Below, piece after piece: positions 1 to 10,230 of a stretch of 64,000 nucleotides of DNA. Within the stretch, counting starts at the first letter, position 1. Every line of letters starts with the position of its first letter. A model generated the notes under the pieces. The model did no database searches. It was not told the origin of the DNA and worked only from the letters and a program-made list of their open reading frames with translations. This stretch comes from Stenogyne calaminthoides (taxonomy: Eukaryota; Streptophyta; Magnoliopsida; Lamiales; Lamiaceae): the NCBI GenBank assembly GCA_037126765.1, contig JBBCBC010000034.1, positions 17,482,691-17,546,690 on the forward strand, written 5' to 3'. The translations under genes were made by a program, and so were the position numbers.

Positions 1-20
1 AAAGCTTTGAACAGTTCAGG

Positions 21-957
21 TTGAACTATCAAATGAACAAGCAAGAATTTACATTGCCTGATCTGTTACAAGCTTTAGTCTCGGCAGAGGCGATATTGGG
101 GCAAAAGAGCCAAGCCTTGGTGGCAAATGGTCCTTCTTCTTCTTCTAGACCAAGAGGAGGTAAGAATAAGAGGAGGGCAAAAGGCCAAAAACAAGTGAAC
201 TCAAGCGTTGCCAATGACAAGGATAAGGTGAAGGGATAAGGAGAAGTAAGGAAACCGGGAAAGGGAAAATGTTTTAACTGCGGTGAGAAAGGACGCTGGA
301 GGTCAGCCTGTTCCAAACCAAAAAGGAATGGAAAGAAAGGTAATTCTCATGCACTAGTTGTTGAAACTTGTTTGGCGGCGTATGCTTCCCATTCGTGGGT
401 AGTCGATACGGGATCCACTGATCATGTTTGTTTCACTTTACAGGGGTTCAACCGGACCCGGCAACTTAGTGGGAGTGAGATCCTCATCACACTGGGCGAT
501 AATACGAGAGTGGCAGCTAAAGCAGTGAGAGAAGTGCAGTTGTCTTTTGAAGACAAAGTTTTAATTTTAAGAGATGTTCTTTACGTTCCCAGTTTTAGAA
601 AGAATTTAATTTTAGTTTCTAAACTTTTTCTTGATGGATATTCGGTTACTTTTAATAAAGTTGTTACCATTGCTCTAAATAATGAGTTTATCTATCATGG
701 AACGTTGTCGAATAATCTCTACACAATTAACTATACACACCACTCACGAAATGCATCCTATAACACATCGACTGTTTCGGCTAAAAGAAAACATTCATCA
801 AACGTGAACGAGACACTTCTATGGCATCTAAGATTAAGTCATATCAATCCGAAGAGGATCCAAAGGTTTGTCCAAGATGGTTCTTTGGAGTCTCTCCAGG
901 TCGAACTATTTCCAACCTGCGAATCGTGTTTGGAGGGTAAAATGACCAAGAGGGCAT
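21..957 (+). pseudogene. Element C gag C-terminus, protease and pre-integrase zinc finger
   Basis: One frame covers the end of gag, the protease and the GAG-pre-integrase domain, broken once by a TAA at 237-239. The CCHC knuckle near 271-312 reads CFNCGEKGRWRSAC: its histidine is replaced by arginine, whereas element B keeps CFNCGEKGHWRSAC. The protease active site is intact here (WVVDTGSTDH, D-T-G at 405-413), the only intact triad among the five copia copies with a readable protease. The HHCC finger of the integrase N-terminus (WHLRLSHI then CESCLEG) is at about 820-940. The frame is lost near 960. Confidence 0.9.
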
Positions 958-1812
958 TTGGAGCCAAGGGGAATAGAGCCAAAAGATGTGTTGGAGATCG
1001 TTCACACCAATGTATGTGGTCCAATGACGATCAAAGCAAGAGTAGGCTATGAGTATTTCGTTACTTTTATCGATGATTACTCAAGATACGGATACATTTT
1101 CCTAATGAAGCATAAATCTGAGACCTTTCAAAAATTCAAAGAATTTAAGGCTCAAGCAGAGAATCATAGGGAAAACGTATCAAGTCTCTACGATCCGATC
1201 GTGGAGGCGAATACCTCAGTGATGAATTCTTGAACTACTTATTGGATGAAGGGATTGTATCCCAGTTAACTACACCTGGAACCCCTCAACAAAACGGGGT
1301 TGCAGAACGAAGAAACAGAACTCTTTTGGAAATGGTCAGATCAATGATTAGTTATGCGTAATCTACCCAAATCGTTTTGGGGTCACGCCTTGGAAACGGC
1401 GGCTTACATTCTAAACTTGGTGCCATCCAAATCGATTCCCAAAACCCCTAAAGAATTATAGATCGGGCGCAAGCCCAGTCTAGGACACATGAGAATCTGG
1501 GGGTGTCCGGCATACGTGCTAGACAAGGAAGCCGATAAATTGGATCCAAGATCGGAAGTAAGGTTGTTTATAGGATACCCCGAGGGAACGAAAGGGTGCA
1601 TGTTCTATGGTCCCGAAGATCAAAAGGTGGTCATCAGTACACACTTTAGATTTTTGGAAGAAGACTATATGAACGACAAAAAGCCCAGAAGTGAGATTAC
1701 CTTGAATGAGCTAAAGGGGCTTACCTCAATGCCAACTGTACAAGTTGACATACCAAATGACACACTTACACAACCGGAACCTCGTCGCTGGGAGGGTTAT
1801 CCGATAGCCTGA
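958..1812 (+). pseudogene. Element C integrase, frameshifted
   Basis: The integrase catalytic core continues in a new frame (HTNVCGPM, YEYFVTFIDDYSRYGY; first catalytic Asp at about 1015). It is lost after about 1173, where the DRGGEY-equivalent region is out of frame. The conserved TPGTPQQNGVAERRNRTLL block with the DDE glutamate is readable at about 1270-1330, followed by a stop near 1360. The C-terminal WGCPAYVLD...LFIGYPEGTKGC block (1489-1812) is the copia-specific segment between integrase and RT. The enzyme would insert retroelement cDNA, but this copy cannot be translated through. Confidence 0.88.
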
Positions 1813-1927
1813 AAGATTCATGGGGATAGGAGAGTCTTCGAACTTGATCCCCAGCAAAAATGAATCGGATCCATGGACTTACAAAGAGGCAATCCGTGAC
1901 AAGGATGCGGATTCTTGACAAACAGCG

Positions 1928-2880
1928 ATGAAAGCCGAAATGGGTTCTATGGATCAGAACAAGGTGTGGGAGCTTGTCGAACCACTTAATGGGGTCAAAC
2001 TCATTGGATGCACTTGGGTATACAAGATAAAAAGGGAATCGGACGGAAAGGTGGAAACCTTCAAAGCTAGACTTGTGGCAAAAGGTTACACTCAGAAAGA
2101 AGGGATCGACTATGAGGAAACCTTTTCGCCTATAGCCATGCTAAAGTCCATCCACATTCTCTTGTCGATAGCTGCACATCTAGATTTCAAGATCTGGCAA
2201 ATGGATGTCAAGACAGCTTTCCTCAACGGAAGTCTTGAAGAAGAAATCTATATGCAACAACCCGAAGGCTTCATTGCAAAAGGCCAAGAACATCTTGTTT
2301 TCAAGCTCAAAAAGTCCATCTACGGACTGAAGCAAGCATCGCGTGCTTGGAACCAATATTTTGATCAGGTTATAAAGTCTTACGGGTTCGATCAAAACGA
2401 GTTCGAAAGTTGTGTGTACAAAAGGCGTGTCGGAACTGCATTGGTATTCTTAGTACTATACGTAGACGATATTCTGCTCATCGGAAACGATGTAAAGGTT
2501 TTGTCAGACGTAAGGGCATGACTATCGAAACAGTTTGATATGAAGGACTTAGGGGAAGCCGGTCATATCCTTGGGATTAAAATCACTCGAGATCGCAAGA
2601 AAAGGATGATAGGCTTATCGCAAGCCTCATACGTAGATACTGTCTTGAAGCGGTTCAGCATGCAGGATTCCAAGAAAGGCTTCGTACCTTTCAGGCATGG
2701 AATCCATCTATCCAAAGAAATGTGCCCTAAGACGCAAGGGAGATAGATGACATGAAAGACATTCCTTATGTTTCGACTGTTGGAAGTCTCATGTATGCTA
2801 TGCTGTGCACGAGGTCGGATATCTGCTTTGCCGTCGGCATGGTAGTAACATATCAGAGTAATCCAGGGAAAGAACATTAG
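1928..2880 (+). pseudogene. Element C reverse transcriptase
   Basis: A long open stretch at 1928-2521 carries the copia RT domain: KARLVAKGYTQKEGIDY, the first catalytic Asp in WQMDVKTAFLNG, SIYGLKQASRAW, and the YVDDILLIGN active-site box at about 2456-2485. An in-frame TGA at 2519-2521 separates it from the continuation KDLGEAGHILGIKI (2540-2746). The frame then shifts again; a TAG near 2877 replaces the tryptophan of the EHWTA-type motif seen in related copies. RT would copy the element RNA into cDNA. Confidence 0.92.
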
Positions 2881-3444
2881 ACTGCAGTTAAAAATATTCT
2901 GAAGTAGCTGAAAAGAACTCGCGATAGAATGCTTATTTATCAGTCAGACAGTCTAATTCCCATCGGTTACACTGACTCGAATTTCCAATCAGACCTAGAC
3001 TCCAGAAAATCTACCTCGGGTAGTGTGTTTTGCATGGGGGGAGGAGCCATGACATGGAGAAGCGTTAAGCAGAAATGCATAGCGGACTCCACCATGGAAG
3101 CTGAATACGTAGCTGCTTGCGAGGCAGCGAAAGAAGCGATTTGGCTCAAAAACTTCCTAGTGGACTTGGACGTAGTACCGAATTTGCCCAGCATCATCAT
3201 GGTCTACTGTGATAATACCGGAGCAGTTGTAAATTCAAGAGAACCGAGAGCCCACAAGTCCAGCAAATACATTGAAAGGAAATATCATCTTATACGAGAA
3301 ATCGTTAAGAGATGAGATATAGAGGTGGCAAAAATCGCGTCAGAAGACAACCTAGCAGATCCATTCACAAAGGGTCTGCCTCAGAATACATTCGAGAGAC
3401 ATGTGGAAGGAATGGGTGTCAAGTACATTGCCAATCTTCTTTGA
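2881..3444 (+). pseudogene. Element C RNase H
   Basis: The RNase H domain reads GYTDSNFQSDLDSRKSTSG, SVKQKCIADSTMEAEY and YCDNTGAV, giving the Asp-Glu-Asp carboxylates of copia RNase H. A TGA at 3313-3315 interrupts the conserved REIVKRGDI-type stretch, and the tail (ADPFTKGLP) ends at a TGA at about 3442-3444 directly before the first purine tract. RNase H removes the RNA strand during reverse transcription. Confidence 0.9.
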
Positions 3445-3541
3445 GTATAAGTGGGAGATATTATTAGGTTCGTGTAGGTAGATTCTACACGAGACGTGTT
3501 GCAGTATACTTAAAAGCAGACTTTGAGTATAAGTGGGAGAT
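3441..3541 (+). promoter_or_regulatory. Duplicated polypurine tract of element C
   Basis: The string GAGTATAAGTGGGAGA occurs twice, at about 3443-3458 and 3525-3540, 82 bp apart. The second copy lies directly against the LTR and is the expected primer for plus-strand DNA synthesis. The same doublet is visible on the minus strand of D (about 6447-6560) and A (26716-26830) and before the 3' LTR of B (37386-37498), so it is a family trait and not damage in one copy. Confidence 0.75.
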
Positions 3542-4492
3542 TGTTGGGATTATACTGGAAAGTATGCTTTTTACTTTGTATAATCACACTAAGTTTCTGT
3601 CTTATTTACTGAAACAAATTATTTATCACTGATGCTTTAAATATCATCGAATGTTACACATATTTACTGCATAATTGTTCAATAAGAAGTACGTGTTACA
3701 TTATAGTTAATTTAGTGATACCAGATCACATAAGATTAAATTGACATTCCCTTGTAACTAAAAGTACACTTTCACGACCTAGATGGAAATGAACAAACCA
3801 TCACGAAAGGTTGAGGTGTAAGGCTCAGATTGGTCTGTCTTGACCAAGAGATTACACCAGTGCATCATTGTGCACTGAACAAGACCTACAGGAGAACAAA
3901 TTCTTCAGCACTGAAAATAGAAGAATTAGACCTCAGTGATTCATTATTTCTTAATCTCTGTCCTTTGACTTACGACGGGAAGAGGATCATTGAGATTCAA
4001 TACCTTGTATCTTGGGTAATGATATTGATTACACGACGATTGCTAAGATTTAATACGGGGAAATGTGTGCAAGTACGCTTGTTTGATTTGTCCCCTTGAG
4101 AGGCTCATAAGATTTATCGTGCCAAATCTTGCAAGTGGAATTTATTTCTGACATGGATAATAATGTTGAGTCATTCCTTAACCAAGGAAAAAAATGTTAA
4201 TTAATATAAAGCTATTTCAGTGGCTTGAATTAATTAATGGACTAGATAATCTTAAACACGGGAAATAATAACCGGGAGCCATATTAACAGTAATATGGGT
4301 TAAGATGGATAGTGCAATATTAATTATGTAGTGGGATTAATTAATATTTATGGGCTTGAATAATATTGTGGCTCAATATTGAAAATTCAAAGTCCATTGG
4401 AAGGACCAATCTTAATTCTCCTAAAGGCCCCCTAAGTAGCTCAAACATAAAGTCCAATAACTGAAAAAAGGTGTTTAAAATAAAATAAATTA
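3542..4492 (+). repeat. Element C 3' LTR, first part
   Basis: Begins TGTTGGGATTATAC next to the polypurine tract and follows the B LTR at 30097 base for base in structure until it stops at AAATAAATTA (4492), where element D begins. It is U3 sequence. The small ORFs inside are not conserved between LTR copies and are not genes. Confidence 0.92.
4488..4492. repeat. Target-site duplication of element D, left copy (AATTA)
   Basis: AATTA directly precedes TGTTGGGG at 4493 and is repeated at 14684-14688 after CCCAACA. A 5-bp duplication is standard for copia integrase. Removing D and one AATTA restores the same LTR sequence seen uninterrupted at 31070-31095. Confidence 0.95.
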
Positions 4493-6446
4493 TGTTGGGG
4501 AATAAGTTGCACAGATCTATTCGGGGTGAATATTTAAATACAAATTTAATTCTTTAATTATTACTAGCATGAATTAATCATATATTAATTCAAATAATAA
4601 TCCAACAACATATCATGCATATAATAATACACGTAAAATCTACGCATGCGGAATACTACGAGTTTACGTGAACGTACCTCTTGGGATGGCAACGGTATGG
4701 CTGATTAGACTAACCGCAAGGACTTCCCAAGTATTCCCTTAGTCCTCGTTCTACTATCCGGTGGAAGGATTCTTATGAACGATTCAACAAAAGGAAAAAT
4801 AAATATGTTGCACCACGTTTGTGGATTTTTACAAATTTTTCCAACACATGGAATTGTACACTACTCACAATTGTCGTTTTTCAAAAAAATACAATCTGTC
4901 GACGTTACAAAATATTTGATATTTTATCGACGCTGATATTTTTCAGAAAAACCAATTGTTTCGTGTGTCACTGGGAATGAACCATTCATTCCCTATTTAT
5001 AGAGGAGAGGGGAACGAAAATTTAGTGATAAAATAATGTGGGAAAACCTTTTCTCTATCTTCAAGAAATCTTGAATATATCTCCTATATTTTTTTCCCAT
5101 AATTATAATATTTCACAAAAATCCCACCTTCTCTATTATTATGGAATTTTCGAAATTTATGTGCAAGATTCCAAGATTTGGATCTTATTGAATTTATGAG
5201 ATATTCTTGTATTTCAAGAAATACATATCTTCCATAATATCTTTTCAAGAAAATCAAGAAAATCTTTCTTGCCCACTATATTTCAAAATTTTCGAAAATA
5301 TCATTATGAATAACCAAGTGGGAGATTTCTTGAATTTAATGAGATAATCTTGTATTCCAAGAATACATATCTTCATTCCATAACAAAATTCAAAGAAAAT
5401 CTTTTTCCCCAACTTTATCCATAATTTTGAAATATTCTTGGAAAAATAAACAACATTATTTATTTTATTTTAATCACCTTTTCAGTTAATGGACTATATG
5501 TTGGGCTACTCAGGGGGCCTTTAGGAGAATTAAGATTGGACCTTCTAATGGACCTTGAATATCTAATATTGAGCCACAATATAATTCAAGCCCATAAATA
5601 TTAATTAATCCCACTACATAATTAATATTGCAGACTATCCATCTTAACCCATATTACGGTCAATATGGCTCCGGTCATTATTTCTCGTGTTTAAGATTTA
5701 TCTAGCCCATTAATTAATTCAAGCCATTTGAAATAGCTTTCCATTAATTAATATCTTTTATCCTTGGTCAAGGAGCGGTTCAACATTATTATCCATACCG
5801 AAACTAATTCCACTTGCAAGATTTGGTATGATAAAACTTATGAACCTCCCAAGGGGCAAATCGAACAAGCATACTTGCATTACGATTTTTCAGATTAAAT
5901 CTTAGCAATCACATGTGACCAATAATATTGCCCAAGATAAAAAGTATTGAATCTTATTGATTAGCTACCCATGATAAGTCAAAGCAATAGTTACCAATCC
6001 CACGTGATCCTATTTAAGGGACAAAGATTAAGAAATAACGAACCACTGAGGTCTAATTCTTCCTTGTTCAGTACTAAAGAATTTATCCTCTTGTAGGTCC
6101 TATTCAGTGCATCAGTCATGCACTAGTGTAATCTCTTGGTCAAGACAAGTCAATCCGAGCCTTACACTTCAACCTTTCATGATGGGTTGTTCATTTCCAT
6201 CTAGGTCGTGAATGGCCTACTTTTAGTTACAAGGGACTGTTAATTTAATCTTCTGTGATCTGGTATCACTAAATTAACTACAATGTAACACGCATCGACT
6301 TATTGAACAGTTATCAAAGAAATATATGTAACATTCGATAATATTTAAAGCATCGGTGGATAAACAATTTGTTTCAAATAAATAAACGAGAATTCGATTC
6401 ACGATTATACAAAGTAAAAAGCATACTTTCTAAGATAATCCCAACA
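4493..6446 (-). repeat. Element D 3' LTR (1954 bp)
   Basis: Plus-strand reading starts TGTTGGGGAATAAG and ends AATCCCAACA; reverse-complemented it matches the other family LTRs end to end. The TATA box (CTATAAATAGGG on the minus strand) lies near 4990-5005. Confidence 0.93.
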
Positions 6447-6549
6447 ATCTCCCACTTATACTCAAAGTCCGCTTTTTAAGTATACTACAACATGTCTCGT
6501 GTAGTCCGTGACATCTAATGTCTCCTCGCCACGAACCTAATAATTTCTC

Positions 6550-8160
6550 CGACTTATACTCAAAGCGATTTAATCGGTCTTGACACACCCATTCCACCAC
6601 ATGTCTCTCGAATGTATTCAGAGGTAGACGCTTTAGAATGGATCTCGCCAGGCGTCCTCGACGCTATCTTTGCCACATCTATATCTCTCTCTTAACGATT
6701 TCTCGATAAGATGTCTTTTCCTTTAGTTTGCTTGTTTGACTCGGTGGACTCTTGGTTCTCTTGAATTTGCAACCGCATATAGCGATATTGCTAGACAAAT
6801 TCAAAAACCATCCAAGTCCACTAAGATGGTCTAGCCCAATCCGGTTTTTTCATCGCTCACATGCATTACTTACCCGACTTCCATGGTTGAGTCGTTGATG
6901 CATTTCGCTTCACACTCGCCCATTTGATGGCTACATTTCCCAAATGGAAACACACTAATCGAGGCAGATAATTTCGAATCTAAGTCGATTGGAAATCCGA
7001 GTCCAATGGGATTGGAGTATCGATCGTAAATCAACATTCTATCCCGAAGTTCTTTTCGGACACTCCAGAATGTTTTTTTTAATCGCCGCCCAATGCTCTT
7101 TCCACGGGTTACTTTAATATCTTGCTATCATGCTCATGCTTAAGCAGATATCATATCCTCAAATACAAACAATGCATACATAAGGTTTCCGGCAGAAATA
7201 AACAAGGAATGCCTTTCATGTCATCTATCTCGTTTTGCGTATTAGGGGACATTTTCTTGGATAGATGGATTCCATGCCTGAAAGGTACGAATCCTTTCTT
7301 GGAATCTTGCATGCTGAATCGTTTCAAGACAATGTCTATGTATGAAGCTTGCGATAAGCCTATCATCCTTTTCTTGCGATCTCGAGTGATCTTGATCCCA
7401 AGGATCTGTTCGGCTTCCCCTAAGTCCTTCATATCAAACTGTTTTGAAAGTTATGCCCTTACATCTGATAACACCTTCACATCGTTCCCGATGATCAGAA
7501 TGTCATCTACGTATAGTACTAAGAATACCAATGCGCTCCGACACGCTTTTTATACACTAATAATAACTTTCAAACTCGTTTTGATCAAACCCATAAGACT
7601 TTATAACATGATCAAAACATTGGTTCCAAGCTCGATGCCGTTTGAGTCCAGAGATGGACTTTTCTTGAGCTTACAAACAAGATGTTCTTGGCCTGTTTCA
7701 ATGAAACCTCGGGGTTGTTGCAAATAGATCTCTTCATCAAGACTTCCGTTAAGGAAAGCTGTCTTGACGTCCATTTGCCAGATTTCAAAGTCGAAATGCG
7801 TAGCAATCGATAAGAGAATACGGATGAACTTAAGCATGGCTAAAGGCGAAAAAATTTCCTCATAATCGATCCCTTATTTCTGAGTATACCCTTTCGCTAC
7901 TAGTCTTGCTTTAAAGGTTTCAACCTTCCCGTCCGGTCCTCTTTTCCTCTTATATACCCACTTGCATCCAATGGTTTTGACCCCATTAAGTGGTTCGACT
8001 AGCTCCCACACTTTTATTATGAAACATAGAACCCATTTTAGGCTTTCATTCTTTGTTTTGCCAAGAAATCCTTATCCTTATCTTGGAATGCCTCATCATA
8101 TGTCCATGGGTCTGATTCGTCTTGTCCGGGAAACAAGTCCGAGGACTCTCCTATTCCCAT
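6550..8160 (-). pseudogene. Element D RNase H and reverse transcriptase, heavily decayed
   Basis: RNase H (about 6560-7080) is recognisable only as nucleotide similarity to C, with many small indels. RT is clearer: KDLGEAEQILGIKI at 7151-7432 and IWQMDVKTAFLNGSLDEEIY within 7601-7837. The YVDD box falls at about 7505-7520 but is split by frame changes. The density of 1-2 bp indels is higher than in C, so this copy is either older or poorly resolved in the assembly. Confidence 0.82.
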
Positions 8161-9180
8161 GAATCTCTTGGGCTGTCTAACAACCCTCCCACTACGACGA
8201 GGCTCGGCCAGAAAACGATCGTTTGGTATATCATCTAATCTGATTGCACCGAGGTTTGCCCTCTAAGCTCATTTAAGGTAATCTCACTACGGGTTTTCTT
8301 TGGTTCATATAATCTTCTTCCAAAAAATCTAAAATGGGTGTTGATGACCACTTTTTGATCTTGGGACTATAGAACATACACCCTTTTGTTCCTCGGGGTA
8401 TCCTACAAAAACGACCTTACTTTTGATCGAGGATCCAATTTACTACCTTCCTTGTCCAACACGTGGGCGGACACCCCAAATTCTCATGTGTGTCATACTA
8501 GGCTTGCGCCCGGTCCACAATTATTTGGGAGTTTTGGGAACCGATTTGGATAGCACCAAGTTCAGAATAAGTCACTGTTTCCAAGGCATGACCCCAGAAT
8601 GACTCGGAAAGATCTGCATAACTCATCATTGATCTAACCATTTCCAAAAGAATTATGTTTCTTCGCTCTACAACCCCGTTTTGTTGAGGGGTTCCGGGTG
8701 CAGTGAGCTGGGATACAATCCCTTCATCAGATAAGTAGTTCAAAAACTCATCGATGAGGTATTCGCCTCCACGATCAAATCGTAGAGACTTGATACGTTT
8801 TTCCCTATGATTATCTGTTTGAGCCTTAAATTCTTTGAATTTCTCAAAGGTCTCAGATTTATGCTTCATAAGGAAAATGTAACCGTACCTTGAGTAATCA
8901 TCAATAAAAATACTCATAACCTCCTCTTGCTTTGGTTGACATTGGACCACATACATCTGTGTGAACGATCTCTAACACTTCTTTGGCCCTATTCCCCATT
9001 GGCTCCAAATGCCCTCTTTTGGTCATATTACCCTCCAAACATGATTCGCAGGTTGGAATCGGTTCAACTTGGAGAAGCCCTAGTGAACCATCTCTCACCA
9101 ACCTTTGGACCCTCTTTGGATTTATATGACCCAATCTTAGATGCCAAAGAAGTGTCTCGTTCACGTCTGATGAATGTTTT
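8161..9180 (-). pseudogene. Element D integrase and pre-integrase finger
   Basis: The minus-strand frame 8498-8956 carries FIDDYSRYGYIFLMKHKSET, SLRFDRGGEYL and the TAPGTPQQNGVVERRN block with the catalytic Glu. The HHCC pre-integrase finger (LLWHLRLGHINPKRVQRLV then CESCLEG) lies at 9030-9164 in another frame, so there is a frameshift near 8905-8956. Compared with C, the integrase core is better preserved here. Confidence 0.88.
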
Positions 9181-10230
9181 CTTTACTTGGAAACAATTGA
9201 TGTGTTATAGGATGCATTTCGTGAGTGGTGTGCACAATTAATTGTATAGAGATTTTCCATCAATGTCCCGTAACAGATACACTCATCATTTCAAGAAATG
9301 ATGTCATTCTTATTAGAAGAAACTTAGTGTCCTTTAATCGAATTTTAGAAACTGGAAGTGAATTCTTTCTAAAACTGGGAACATAAAGATAATCTCAAAA
9401 AAAAAACTTTATCTTCAAAAGATAGGTGCACTTCTCCCCATTGCTTAATTTTGCCACTCAACAGAATCGCCCGGTGTGATGAGGATCTCACTCCCACTAA
9501 GTTGTCGGGTCGTCCGTTTGAACCCGTGAAGCCAACATGATTAGTGGATCTCGTATCAACCACCCACTTAATGATAAGTATCGCCGCTAAACAAGTTTCA
9601 ACAACTAGTGCGTGAGAATTACCTTTCTTTCCGTCCCTTTTGGGGTTGGAACAGCAAAAACCTCCATTGTCTCTCTCGCATGACTTAAGCACTTCCTCTT
9701 TGGATTTTTCTTGACACAACAAGCATTCCTCATCTTACCATTGCCCTTGGCGGCTTGATTGAGTTTTATTGCTTATGGCCTTTGGTCCTCTTCTTTATCT
9801 TGCCTACCCTTGGCCTAGAAGATGAAGACGGACCACTTCTAAAATCAAAGCTTGAGTTTGGTGCCTTATCATCATTTATTTCGCCGAGACCAAAAGCTTG
9901 CAACAAATTAGCTAGCGAGGCCAAAATGCTCAAAAACTTTTAGGAGAGTGAAGTACCAAATTCATCCGAGTCTCGGATCATAATGCACTTTTCGAGAATC
10001 TCAAGTTTGTTCGGATGGGCCATCTATTTTGAGGACATAATCCCTTACGGGTTTGCCCTCCACCATTTTCAGCGACGACATCTCTCGCAAGGTGATCTGA
10101 TGAGTCCCGCATGTTTTGACTCGTCAGTTGGCTCATCTGATTTTGGTGTGTCAAGAATCCACTTGTGCTTTTGTGCAGTTAGGACAATTATAATTTTTCG
10201 TTTCCATTCAATATAGTTTCCATACATATT
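9181..10230 (-). pseudogene. Element D protease and gag remnant
   Basis: The protease active site reads WVVDTRSTNH: the triad glycine is now arginine (codon at 9549-9551), which should abolish activity. The gag zinc knuckle upstream is destroyed (residues around SCERDNGGFCCSNP). Gag similarity continues in pieces to about 10230, including TAQKHKWILDTPKSDEPTDE, which corresponds to the B gag stretch PAQKHYWILDVPKPRKPTDE. A deletion of central gag is likely, because the segment is shorter than in B. Confidence 0.8.

Noticed and set aside
3830..4099. 89-codon frame in the C LTR
   Set aside because: U3 sequence of the LTR; not open in the other LTR copies.
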